Source: Acephala macrosclerotiorum
Taxonomy: Eukaryota > Ascomycota > Leotiomycetes > Helotiales > Mollisiaceae
DNA: 64,000 nt
NCBI GenBank assembly: GCA_014904845.1
Contig: MU119371.1
Location: 1 to 64,000 of the forward strand
Direction of reading: 5' to 3'
The notes under the pieces: model-generated
What the model was told of the DNA's origin: nothing
The model's database searches: none
The model's input: only the letters and a program-made list of their open reading frames with translations
Position numbers and translations under genes: made by a program
Shown: piece after piece, positions 46,897 to 59,100 of the stretch
Layout of the letters: every line of letters begins with the position of its first letter
How positions within the stretch are numbered: the stretch's first letter is position 1

Positions 46897-49800
46897 ATGA
46901 GTACACCTCGAGAATCTCGAACACGCAGCCGCAACAGCAGCCCCTATGTTGGAGCGCCGTCAAATGCTGCGAATGCATCCCGAAATTCGAATGCAGGAAG
47001 ACCAGAGAGACCAAGGACATTCATGGACAACTGGGTTGAGCCTCCTCTACCACCCCCTCGACCGAGCTTTGCAGACGCAGGAATTGAGAGGCATGGTGTG
47101 GTTCAGAACATGGCACCGCTAGGAACGCGGCCGACTGCTAAGCAGATGAAATCTGTGACTGCGAGATTGGAGAGCGACGTCTTTGGGAAAGGAGGTGTGA
47201 GGAGGGCTGCGGCTTCCACGGTTACTACCCCGGGCGAGTCTACGATGACACCCGAACCAACTGCGCTCCCAACAATCCCACAAGAAGAAGAAGAAGAAGA
47301 AGAAGATGGAGAAGAAGAAGGAGAAGAGGTAGGGAGAGAGGCACCTGAAGCACAGAGTACGATGAAGGTGCAAGAAGAGGCAGCGAGTTCAATTCGGAGT
47401 GTGTCACGATCGAGTGTCCCTCCGAGTCTTCCTCCCTCACAAGCCGACGGTCAAGGGGTTTTTGCGCTGTCGCAATCTCCAGCACCTACTGTTCCTGTGG
47501 CTCCTATGGCCTCAATTACTCCTCTTTCCAACCATATCTCTCAAGCTGCCGGTTCATATTTCGCATCTTCAACACCCAATATGACTCCTACGCACACATT
47601 TATGAATGCTCAGACACCATTTTATGCTCCACCCACTCAGCCACACCAGTCACCATATCCTGCCCAAACACCTACTCCGTCAACTTTGACTCCTCTGGTC
47701 GTTCCACCGTTACCTATGGATGAAGACGGGAAACCTTCAATTAACCTGGAGCTGACGGACAAGATTGTCGAAGCTGCTGTCCAGGAAGCTGTAGACCGCT
47801 TCAAATGGCCTACAGCTTATGCTCTACGCACCCTCTATGATGACCACAGAAAGAACATCAGAATCGTGCGCTTGATCGAGTCTGTCTACAACGGACGAGC
47901 GAGCGATCGAGATTATCAGGAGTTCAACATCATCATGAGAAAGAAGAAGAGAGAAGGCAAGGCAAATCGAACCGGAGAGTACTATTTCAATGGCGACGGC
48001 AGCGATCCAACTCCTGCTCCTGTGCAACATATTTCCAGCCTCATTCAAGCTGTTAATCCTCCTGCACGACCCTACCAAACTCCGTACACCACATTGCCAC
48101 AACGGCCCAGCACAGCCAATTCGGCAGCGACGGATCCCCAGGCCGCGAGAGCCTCGTCACTGAATCAGTCATCAGTCCCGGCTTCACCCCTGAACCAGCC
48201 TGATCAACACATCGACAAGAGACTGAAGAGCAACCATGTTCTCCCATCGATGGAATTGAACGGAAACGCGGGTGCAAATGGCACGAAGATATCTCAATCC
48301 CCAGCGCCGAATGGCATGATCAAGACTACTCCCAAGAAAGTGCGATCAAACAGCGATTCAAGCTCATCATCGCTGTCCTCCGTTGATGAACAATTGCTGG
48401 AAGAGCCAGTGCTCATCTCTCCTCCTCGACCTGCATCAAGCCGTCTGGGGCCTGGAAGCATCGCAGCGCGGCTTGGATTGCTTGGTGGAAATGCTGCGCA
48501 ACAGCGAAGTTTCGTTTCGCCCTACGCCAGCGCCAACAATTTTGCAGCAGTTGCTTCGGCTGCCGAGCCAGGCCGCAATCACCCCCAGCCAATCAGCAGC
48601 CAAGCGAAAGCATCCCCCAAACCATTGTCTTCGACTGCCACAACAGCTTCGTCTCTCGATATTTCTTCCTCCACACAAAATCCCTCCATCACAAACAACA
48701 CCACAACCATCAACGACGATAATTTACCACCAACTCCTACAGCCATGGCTCCGGCCGCCTTGCTATCGCAAGATTCAATTTCTTCATCAAATTCCCCCCC
48801 ACCGGCCATCCCTGCAAAATTCCGCAAGAACAAGAACCATCTCAACGGCCCAGCTTCCACCGTTGTCCAACACCCAGAGGTCCCCTCCAAGAAACGCACC
48901 GCTCGAGAAATCTCCAACAGCCAGAGTCGCGAAGAGAGCTTCGTACGAGGTTCATTTCAAGGTGCTCCAGCGGTTCAGGCACCTGAATCTTCTGACGATG
49001 CCGATTCTGTTGCAGCCCAGCGACCCGTGAAGAGAAGCAAGCTCAAGCTCAACGTTAGGAAATCTAAGCAGTACAACACCCGCAATACTGTTGAGGAGGA
49101 ACCCGACAGCTCTCCAACGGCTCTTGGTTTCCGTCCAGACCTGGCCCCAGGCTCCGTCAATACATCGCGCGCAGGCACACCAATGCAGCTCCCTCGACCT
49201 ACGAGAAAGATAAAACCCACCGGTTCAGGTCTGCGATTGAAATCTTCGTAAGTTCATTTCTCAACAATTATCACAGCATTCTATCACGATTTCACTCCCA
49301 TCTCCCCCAGCATCAGGCCTGTCTTCCCACCATACACTCAAACTTCCTATTTCGCTGCCTGGAATGGTGTTGATTGCTGTCGCACAACCCGACCAGCTTC
49401 CTTGCCATTGTCTTTGTTTTTTTTTTTTTTTTTTTTTTTGCAAAATTCACTCCGAACACGACAATAGCATCGCCCCAAGCAAAAATTTCACCTGGCGAAT
49501 TTTTAATGACAATGCTAACAACTCTTTTCTTAACACAGGCCAGTCAAGAAGAAGGGTGGAACTTCAGCAGGATTGCCTAAGGAGAGCGGTCCGAGAAGCC
49601 CGACCGGCAATGGAGCCGTTGGCAACCAGGTAAGCAGCTGTGGATTTTCCATCACTTCTTCTGTCTTCGCATCGTGTTGCATCCGTCGAGCGTCGTTCTT
49701 TGATGGGTTTCGTGGCATGCTTCTCTGTTGATCACGAGTGTGATTGATTCATCACGTTGCTTTGGCCTACAAAAACGCAAACGCCCGCCACGACAATCTC

Positions 49801-51443
49801 TGCATTCCGCCCTTACCGAACAGACCAACCATGCAACCCCCACATCACACATCATCCGCCAATCTGCCGCCTTCCCTTCCTTCCATCCATCCATCTCATC
49901 ATGATCGTTCGCTTTCCTAATTTGATTCCACGTGCTGACTCATGGATGCGCCAACAGGAGGAGCTGGAGAACAATGATTTCTGCAGCGGCTGTGGAGGAA
50001 ATGGTGATCTTGTTTGTTGTGATGGCTGCATTCGCTCATTCCACTTCAAATGCGTTGATCCACCGCTGGAGCATGGTGCACTGCCAGATGAATGGTTCTG
50101 CAACAAATGTCAGGTCAAGTTCGACGACGAGAGAGGGTGGCCATTCCAACAAGTCAAGGTTTTCGACCAACTCCAGTTCTGGCTAGCAGAAACGAACCCT
50201 CACTCCTTCTCCCTACCCAAAGATATCCGAGACTACTTCACCGATGTCAAGACAGGCCCAGAGGGCGAGTATGAAGTGGAGCTCCCGCCACCTCCTCCCA
50301 AGGGAAAGTAAGTCACCCCAACTCCATGGCCTTGAAGCATGCTTTAACAATCTCTAGAAAATCTGCAAATCATGAAGAGACTAATATCGACTACTACAGG
50401 AAGAAGGATTCCAAGGGGAACACGGTTCTCTGCTATTCTTGCAGCCTATCTGCTCAAGCTCCTGATCGCATGATCATTCCTTGCAGCTTCTGCGGCCTGA
50501 ACTGGCATCTCGACTGTCTTCCAAATCCTCTGGCGAAGGAGCCCAATCCACTGCGGCAGTGGCGATGCCCAGCCCACGTTGATGATCTCTTGGCAACCCT
50601 TCCTCAATTCCTTGGACCGGCGCATCGATTCCGTACGATCAAGGGTGCTCCCGTCGAAATTCCTGCCATCGCTCGCGGCTTCAAGAATACCGGTCACATC
50701 CAGATTGTGAACGATGATGTTGAGCCCGAGGAAGAGCCTGGTTTCTTTGAGGCCCGCGAGTTTGGCAAGATTTACAAGCTCCCAGAGAAGGGCATCGTTC
50801 TTGACTTCATTTCCAAGTGAGTATCTCCAGAGCTGCGAAACCTCATTACTTACTGACATCTCACAGGGTCAAGCAACAAGGCGGCGGTTATGTTCCTTCA
50901 CGCTTCAGTGCACGAGCTGAACGTAAGAGCGCTCTCAACAACAGTGCCAAAGCGTGGAAGAAGACCACCAAGGCGCTCAACGAGAAGTGGAACAAAGCGG
51001 ATCTATACGAAAAGCAAGCCGCCCTCAACCTCGCAGCCATCGCAACCTCTGCACCTGAAATAGCATCAGCAGGCAATATCGACACCCTCGTTGAGACTCT
51101 CATCGTAAGTTTAGTTTCATGCTACGTGTCATGACGTAGCCGTGTCAGATCATCGCTAATGAGTTTGGCGTTACAGTCCGAAGCTTCACCGGCTGCAATC
51201 TCCTTGATCGGTCGTGGCGATGCTTCAGAGCTCGCCGGACCAGGCAAATTGAGCAAGGAGGGAAAGGCGACAATGTTGGCGATCAAGGCTGCAATTGAGG
51301 GTCGTCTGAAGGCTGATTCGAACGACGAGGTGGCCAGCGACCCGACAATCAGCGATCCGATTACGAACGAGCCCGACGATGCCGACACCGCGATGTCTAC
51401 GGAGGACGGCGTACCTAAGCTACCTGCGATTGAGTTGCGATGA
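46897..51443 (+). CDS. rco1: Rco1-like tandem-PHD subunit of the Rpd3S histone deacetylase
   Basis: Six exons: 46,897-49,247, 49,539-49,629, 49,958-50,307, 50,400-50,816, 50,867-51,104 and 51,177-51,443. All junctions keep frame; product 1,237 aa. The start is the first ATG, in CACC context. Residues 1-780 are mainly disordered (Ser/Pro/Gln), with a Glu run and one conserved-looking block of about 100 residues (INLELTDKIVEAAVQEAVDR..., about 285-390). PHD1 has C823, C826, C835, C838, H843, C846, C862 and C865. PHD2 has C942, C945, C959, C962, H967, C970, C987 and H990. The tandem PHD fingers with this spacer are the Rco1/Cph1 signature. Rpd3S deacetylates histones over transcribed genes after reading H3K36 methylation. 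The first two introns are long for this genome (291 and 328 nt). Confidence 0.9.
47282..47331 (+). repeat. GAA/AAG-rich microsatellite inside rco1
   Basis: A purine run of GAA-type triplets encodes a Glu-rich stretch (EEEEEEEDGEEEGEE) in the disordered part of Rco1. In-frame length variation between strains is likely. Confidence 0.8.
49417..49439 (+). repeat. T23 homopolymer in rco1 intron 1
   Basis: An uninterrupted run of 23 T in the 291-nt first intron, about 100 bases before its acceptor. A second run (T19) lies at 51,865-51,883 downstream of the gene. Lengths are prone to sequencing error. Confidence 0.9.
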
Positions 51444-54400
51444 GCGACGGGTGCTTGCATTTCTACCTTGGCTTGCTGAGTTTCTGACTCTGTGCATGCT
51501 TTGCAACGCTCTCCGGGCTTCATTTTCTTCAGCATTCTTCAGCGCCTGCCAAGGTCTTGGCAGGGTTGCATGGGAAACACGTGATTCGGCGAGCTTCTGA
51601 TCACGGCTGAGACATCCAATCATCGCTGAAGGCATCTGATGTGGCCAGCTGACATCTGCCTTTGCTGACCAGCTAAACCCGACATCATGCCTTATCTATT
51701 TTCATTTTCCTTTTCGGTGCTTTTTTTCTCTTTATCTGTTTCCATAACATTACAATGCATGGCGAGAGAGCAAGGGCACAAGCAACTTACTGTATCATAA
51801 CTGGCGTTCAAGGCGGGGGCTTCTTGAAGTTGATGACTGGATGGATACCAGATGGACTTAAGCGTTTTTTTTTTTTTTTTTTTCGCGCTTTTCGCATTAC
51901 AAAGAGCATGGGAGGGTGTGGTTTTGTGGATGGAGTGGGGTGATTTCTCGCAAGGTCGTCTTCTCTGCTTCACAGCGAGGGGATGATAGTGGGATTGCTT
52001 TCCGGTTTCTCCACAGCTGTCTTCGCGAGAGGACATCGACGGAGGTTCATGGGGGACAGCAAGTTCATAGCAGAGTGCAGATGGTTCATCTGCACACAGG
52101 CTTTCTCTGGATTTAAAGAGAGGCCGAAGAATGTATCGTGGGTAGCGGTTCTTACCCAAGTCTCAGGGCTGGCATTCAGTTGTTGGCACCATCAGTGGGC
52201 TGGAGTAGAAGAGCGAATACGATGACTGAAACATATGATCGTGCCTTGCATCGTGATGGTTGCGATCGTGATTCCCCTCTCTTCGGGCCGCTTTTCGCAT
52301 GTTCTAACGCCCTGCTTGTATAACACACCTCAGGACCGGAAGTGTTGTTGCGGCCCAGTGCTAACACCCTTTTCCTGAAAAGCGCAGGCGCAGTTCCCAG
52401 TCTGCATGATGCATTACACCAAATCTGGTCATCCATTCATCAATTCTTTGCACAGGTTATTCAATTTCTGCCTGACCGAAGTCCTACATACAAGTTTATG
52501 ACCGCTATGCCTTCCCAGAGCTCTATCCCTACCAATGTTCTGCTCGGCGTCCTCACCGCCTCGTCTCAGATCTCACTCTTGCCCTCGCTCAATTTCTGGT
52601 TGGCCGAAACTTCGAACCTTACCCAAAGCACATGCTTCCACTTCGGATTTTGCTTTTCTGATCCTCGTTCTTTCTATTTCTTTTCGTTTGGAATGCTGGC
52701 CACTGGACCACTAAAGCCGAAAGCCCTCAATGTCTTAGGTTATCACAAACAATATTTCGATCGAGGGGGCTGGGGAAACCTAGGCGGGTAGAGCTTTATT
52801 GGCTGGCGTTGAGTATTGGGCGGCGATGCGTGGATGTTTGTTTAATACTATGTGAAGGGGTAGGATGTGGACTTGTTTTTAGTCGCGGAGAGGTCGTGGT
52901 AATGGATGTATTGGTGAATTATGCGTGAATACAGTACTGCACTTGCATCTCTCTACATGTTCTGGCTTCTAAGTCATGTCGACGATGTGGACTTGTCGAT
53001 GCACTTGCACGAATCCATTTCTGGGGACCACAAGACTGCAGCTTAACGCTGCCGGTATTGTCAATCCTTTCCCTGAGACTTGACCTGCAGGCATACGTGT
53101 ATGCAGAAGAGGGAGTATCGGTTGTATTTACCGGCTACCCCCTGGCCATAGATGTGCTTGCTCGACGTGTGGCAGGATGTAGAAATAATCGCAGCATAGA
53201 GCGGAATCGCGAAGGTAACATCTGAGGTTGAGGTTTCGTACTCGACTGAGCCAGCTTCTTTGTGTAGTCGGAGCCGTGCGCAAGAGGAGATCTAGTTTGT
53301 ATCTGGGGCTATTAGCCATTGCGTGATGCTACAAGTGCATTGGAAAGAAGTTCGGAGAACAGATAGAAGGTGTGGGCTCATCGGTGAAGATGACAATCTT
53401 CTTCTGCAGCATGCATGCTGGAAAGAGAGGAGAACTAGAGAAGGTGGCTGTCTGTCCGTCTATGCTCGGCATGTTGGAAGGGTTGGAGCCTTATGACTTG
53501 CCTGCTGGTGAGCTGAGTAGGTGGACTTGGCGTCATGATGGTGGTGATGATTGAGGGATCTCGAGACGTGGTTGGTGATGTGGTGTAGAGATTCTGCCGA
53601 CAGTGACCGCTTGCTGGATTGAGTGGGATTCGACATCACCTCGACCCTTGATTTGGATCTTCTCTTCATTTATCATTGCCTATGAAATATCCAGACACTG
53701 CACAACTGTGTAAGTCTCTGGCAGTTGTTCGCCATCTGCTCCGAGTTGGAGTAAGGTCGTAGGGGAACATGACTCCCTTTTCTGTCGTTTCTTGGTATAC
53801 CAAGACCGCACTGCTTAAGCCCCATGCAGTGATTCAAGCATGGGATGTTTGCAATTGATTTACATACGGACTCTGCATATCCACTGCGTCTTTTTGCTTG
53901 GTAATATTTAGTCACAGGCAAGTCTTTGGATTGTATTTGTTCCTCTGTGCATGAATGCACAAGTGCCCAAGGCTTCACAGCATCCCAAGAAATGTCACAA
54001 TCAGAAAGAAGTCTTTATGTATCTTTTGCATTTCGACGACTTGCTACCTCCGACATTCCGCCATCCAACCAGGCAAACAAAGTCGTGTCAATCCATCAGC
54101 GCTCACAATCCTCCACAAGCAGACGTCTCCTCCCAAAGGGTTAAAGGAGCCAAGCCTAGGTATGGCCATCCCATAATGAACCATGACAAGCATGATACCT
54201 TAAGAACAGTCAAAGATATACAAGCACGACATCTACTCGGATAAATCTGCTCGGATATATCTCCCAATACATTTCCCCAGACACAGGTACCTGGTCCCCG
54301 AGTCTGTCTGCCTGCTTATCAGATATTCATGTCACCGAAATCAGACCACCAACCAGGAATGTCGACCTCGACCGACCATCGGAGTTCTAACCAGACGCTG

Positions 54401-54538
54401 ACATGACCTAGATTTTTCATCCAAATCAGCATTTATACACTCTGTCATTCTCTCCCACATTCAAATCTTGGAAGGCCAAGGGGAAAGGAAAAGAAACATA
54501 ACAACCATGTTACCATAAGCGTCACTAACGTGGTTGCA
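51444..54538. other. Downstream of rco1, no firm gene
   Basis: Balanced composition, no recognisable domain. The longest plus frame (52,342-52,791) starts at TTG; from its first ATG (52,498) it would give a short hydrophobic/Ser-rich product without family features. T19 lies at 51,865-51,883. Part of this is probably 3' UTR of rco1. A long non-coding transcript is possible but not shown. Confidence 0.35.
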
Positions 54539-54796
54539 CTAGTCATCAAAGACGTCGATCTGCGTATTGACCCATTCACCGCCATACACAGTCCATTCTG
54601 CGGAGCCGTAGGTCGTAACGCGAAGATTGCAAATGTCGTCTTCCTCGTTGTAGCAGTCGATTAGGCCGGAGATGGGGTCAAAATCTTGGGTTGAGGCGAG
54701 GCAGATGAGGGTCGAGAGGAGTGCCAGGAAGGTTGCGAAGGTGATTTGAGGTTGACAATTTTGATGATAGCCAGTTTGACGCCGCGGTGGACGCAT
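54539..54796 (-). CDS. Putative small secreted protein (85 aa)
   Basis: A real ATG (54,796) opens an 85-codon frame. A basic start (MRPPRRQTGYHQNCQPQ) is followed by a hydrophobic core, ITFATFLALLSTLICLA (about 18-34), ending in AST: a plausible signal peptide with cleavage after the Ala/Ser. The remaining 50 residues or so are acidic, with two Cys (DCYNEEDDIC), aromatic residues and a VFDD end. No family is recognised; it resembles many lineage-specific small secreted proteins. The basic start is long for a signal peptide, so a signal anchor is the alternative. Confidence 0.4.
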   Translation of the reverse strand: MRPPRRQTGYHQNCQPQITFATFLALLSTLICLASTQDFDPISGLIDCYNEEDDICNLRVTTYGSAEWTVYGGEWVNTQIDVFDD

Positions 54797-56162
54797 TGAG
54801 AGTTCGATTTGGGGGTAACTGGAGAGAGATGGTTAATTGGGAGTCTTCAAGAGATGGGAAGAAGGAATTGAGCAAACCCAGACAGCAAGCCTTGATGCGG
54901 CTTTGCGGTCGAAGATCTTGAAGTTGTTTGCGGTGATCAAGACCAGGGGCAGAGCTTGATCGAAGGATTTTATCTTCAATTCCTCGTCGCTAGTGCGAGG
55001 TTCCGAGTTCTTGACGCCTTAGAGTGGTCTCGTATTCAGACATCGGAGGATAGCTAGGGCAAGGGCAACGTTCGTTAGGGGCCTTTCGAGTTGTGACGTC
55101 TGAATGTGGAAACTTCGCCCTGATTCCATTCAGGCGTCGGAGGATAGGGCAAAGCACTTGTGGAAGATTTTCCATCCTCCATCGTCCTCAATTTCTTTGC
55201 TAAGTTCATTCCTTGTCTTAGCTCAGCTTGATCTGTCACCACCAGCACCATTCCCTAACTACATCACAGACATGTTACCTTCTCTCCTTCCTTCATCAGC
55301 TCTATGCACACATCAATTTCTCCTTCTCTTACCTTCCCGGCCCTCTTGGTGTCTACCCCTCTACAAGGTCGTGTGTCCTCATGCCCAAAATCCCTCTAAC
55401 ATGCAAAAGAACCACATGGCTTCACTGAAGCTACCCCTGTACTCTACTCTTTACTCTGCCGTCACACGCCACAGGCAGCAGGATTCTGGAAATTTCCAAC
55501 TGAAGGGAAAGGGGCTGAGAGATATTTAGCGAATGGTGTTTAGAACACCCCAAACAGAACTTTCCACAAAATTGGCGGTGAGTGTAGTGGTTTCTGAAGA
55601 GAGGTGATTGTAAGGTGAGCATGCTGCGGTGGGGTAGGGAGGGGACGTGTCTTGGGTCATGTTGTGAAGGGGTTGCGATGAATGGTCGTGTTGTGTTCGC
55701 GTTTGTTGTTGTCATCTGAGGGAATGATTGGGTGTGGAAGCACCATAAGATAACCCAGAATCCCAGATGCAGAACATCACCACCAAAGAGGAGACGCGGA
55801 ACATTACACGAAGGCATTGGAGGCAGAAAGAGGTATTGGATTGAAGACTTCATTCAGTCAGTCCGTTACAGCTAAATACATCAAAGCAGTCTGCATCAAC
55901 CTCAGGATCCACTTTACTTCCACCAACCCGTCCATACCCATCATCGTACAGCTATCCACAGAACGAGCAATCATCACTTCCTTTGCTTGGCATCATTTCG
56001 TATCCCAACCTCGTCGCGCTCATCTTTTTCCAACTCCCCTTCCCCCGAACCCCATCTCGCACCTCGCGCGGGTACCTCTCAGCAACACACCCCACAACAA
56101 ATTCTCTTCCTCGAATCAATCCTAAATACTCAAACACATTACTGCCGTCATAAACAGTCTCA
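54797..56162. other. Between the small ORF and pds5, no firm gene
   Basis: Several frames of 60-140 codons overlap on both strands, all Ser/Pro/His-rich and without domains; one minus frame (55,431-55,853) has an ATG. CGGAGGATAG occurs twice (about 55,044 and 55,137), each followed by GGGCAA. The right part is probably the pds5 3' UTR. Confidence 0.35.
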
Positions 56163-59100
56163 TCACTCACTCTCATCCATATCAAAAACATCCTTCGCCC
56201 TACTAACCGCCTTCCTCTTCCCCTTCTTCGGCTTCGCTAACGGAGCATTCGGCGGCTTGCCTTTCGTAGTAGCCTTGGCCTTGCCTTTTGGTGCAGGCTT
56301 CGACTTTGTGACCTTTGACGGCGAAACTACAGGCTTCTTGGCGCTCGATCGAGCGGAGCGCCTTCCGTTTGTGGCTGGAGGCGGTGTTGGTTCGACTTCT
56401 TCTTCCTCAGCTTCCTCTTCAGCTGTTGCTTCCGGTTCGGGCTCTTCTTCTAGTTCTTCAGCTTCGGGTGTAGGTTCAGGTTCAGGTTCTGCTTCCGAAG
56501 CCGCAGCTTCCTCGACTTCTTCGGCGGCGGATTCGGCTTCAGCTTCAGAAGCTTCGTCACCACTCCCATCCAAGTATTCCCACTCCGCAACGCCATCCAT
56601 CATCTCCTCATCGGCTTCATCGTCGTCTACCTCAGCGTAGACCTTCTTTGCGCTTGCACCACGTCCGCTTTGTCTTCGAACGACTGGTGATCCTGCAGGT
56701 GTGCTATCCGCAGGCTTGGCCTTCTTTGGTTTGGGTGTCTTCTTCTCCTTCACAGGTCTCTCTTTTTTGGGTGCGGGTGTCTTGGTAGGGCGGGATGACT
56801 TTTCGGACTTGATCTTCTTCGCGGGGTGAGAAGAGTTTTCTTTGTCGTCGGATTTGCGTTTCTGTAGAATATTTTGTTAGCTCACAAGCAGAGAGGCAAA
56901 ATTGAAAGCATACCTTCTTCTTGTCGGCGTCCCTAATCAGCTTATCAAGACAGTCGTCCATCTCCTCGGGTAGATAATTCTTCTCTGCGATCTCCTGGGC
57001 AACTTCGTGGCTGGGCAAAGCGCCGTAGAGATTCTTGGGCAAACCTACTTGTCCAGGCCAAGTCTGCATGCTCCATCCTCGCTTCTCTTCGTACTTCTTC
57101 ACCAATGCTTGTGTCAGGTCGCTCAACACGTAAATATTGTCAGCATCGGCGCCAGGAACAGCATCTTTAGCTTGCTTGACTCGTTGTGCGCACTTGTAAA
57201 TGTGGGCAAGGTTCTCTTCCGACGCAACAGTGTTGAGATAGTAGAGAATGTATGTTCCGATATCCTTCAATTCTTCCGGCTCGACGCTGTAATCGGGATG
57301 ATGTGCAACGAGGTGGATGAGACGAGGTAAGATGCTCTCGAAAATAGGAGACTTGTTCTCGTGCGCAATCTTGGCACGAGATCGGATCCAGGTCATGATG
57401 GATTCCCTCAAGGCACCGCCGCTACCAGGTTCGAAGGCCGTGAGAAAGATGATGGTGTTGAAGCGAGGAGAGAGACGGTTCTTGACGATGTACTTCTGCA
57501 ATTTCTCAATAAAGCCACGTCTGACAACCTCGAGAGGATCTTGGGTAATGAACGAAAGTTTGATGAATTCTTGTGGGCCCAGTAAGTCATCGAAGACCTT
57601 CTGCGTACAGAGCTTCAACATTTGTTGGGCCGCAAGAAGACGGAGTCGAGATTTGTGGTGTTTCGGAGTGAGTGCATCGTTTCCTTTGGAGAGTTCGCCA
57701 GCCTTGATAATCAGAAGATTCAACAGCTTGTATACCGGACCAGCAAGTCTCTTGGCAGTATCGACATCATCGATCGTTCGAAGATGGTTCACAAGAATCT
57801 TGATCGCCCAGCATTTCGCCTCGCACTCCTCATCAATCTGTCCGTGCTGCCAGTCAGGATCCGCATCTGACTTGGGAGTTTGGTACTTCAGGAGTATCTG
57901 TTGTGTGGTGATGTCGATAATTTCGTCGTTTCGGTCTTCTGTAATCTTGCGATCCAGGAGAGTCAATTGACTGATGGTTGCCAACTTCGTCAGGAAGTGA
58001 CTCTGCCCATACACCCAACCATCTAGAGACTTGTCCAACAGATCCTTCATGTGCATCTCTCTTCGTTTAGTCGTAGCCACGAGGATACTCACAGCATACT
58101 TCGCCGCCTTCGGTGGAGTGCCATAAAGTGCGAAGTCGAGCAAGGTCTGCGTGAACTTGCGATCGTTTGGAATTTGATTATTTTCAGCTTTCGCAAATGA
58201 CGCCAATGCCTTCAGAGTATCGACACTGCTGGGATCGTTGGCCTTCGTCTCTGACGGTGCTTGATCCTCCAGAGACTTGCACAGCTCCTTGACGCTTGCC
58301 TTGAAGATCTCCGGGTACTTGTCCGAGATCTCCTTCATGGCAATATGTGCTGTTGCTCCCAGACCATTCTCGTCAGTCCGAGAGTACTGAAGTATGACAG
58401 GCTGGTGGCTGCGATTGTAAATTAGAGATGACGAGCGGTAGATAATCGGCATCAGCGTATCCAGCAACCCAGACTGGCCGCCAGGTGCCGAGGTGATGCG
58501 CTTCTGGAATTCTTTGATGGCTTTGTGAACAGTGCTGAAGTCACTTTCAGGTGCCATGGCGAAACGTAACAGCTGATAACTTCGTCGGTCATGCAGCTTA
58601 GCATATTTCTGCAAGTCGTGACTTGCTCTAAAAGTATCAGGCAGCAGATCCGCGAGCCACTTAATAGTTGCGTCAAGTTTGCTCTTCACTTCCTTCGCGT
58701 TCGAGTCTGTGACGCCGCCGTTGAAATCCTCGCACGTCTTCAGGAACCTATCCATTACTTTGGAGAAAGTCGGCTGTCGGGATTGCAGGGCGAAAAATGC
58801 CTTCCTTGACTTTTGGTCAAGTGACTTGATTAGGAGGAGAATACGCTCCGTCCGGATTTTGTCTGCATCAAATGGCCCATCCCCATTCAACTGGCTCTGT
58901 GATTCTCCGTTTGTTGCTTTCGGTGCTTTTCCTTTTGCAGGTGGATAGCCGAGTGGAATTAGCTGCTCAAACATAACATGGTCGAGGAGAACGTTGGTCT
59001 CCTTGTCGTTCGCATAAAATGCATCAAGGACTTTGGATGGAATCGTGCCTAGTGCCTCTACTACACTCTCATTTCCAGCTGCAATTTCTCCAGAGGCAAC

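Noticed and set aside
55987..56640. Ser-rich 217-codon plus frame
   Set aside because: Antisense of the Glu/Ala-rich tail of pds5; the Ser runs are the complement of GAA/GCT-type codons.
57317..57970. 217-codon plus frame
   Set aside because: Antisense shadow inside the pds5 coding region.
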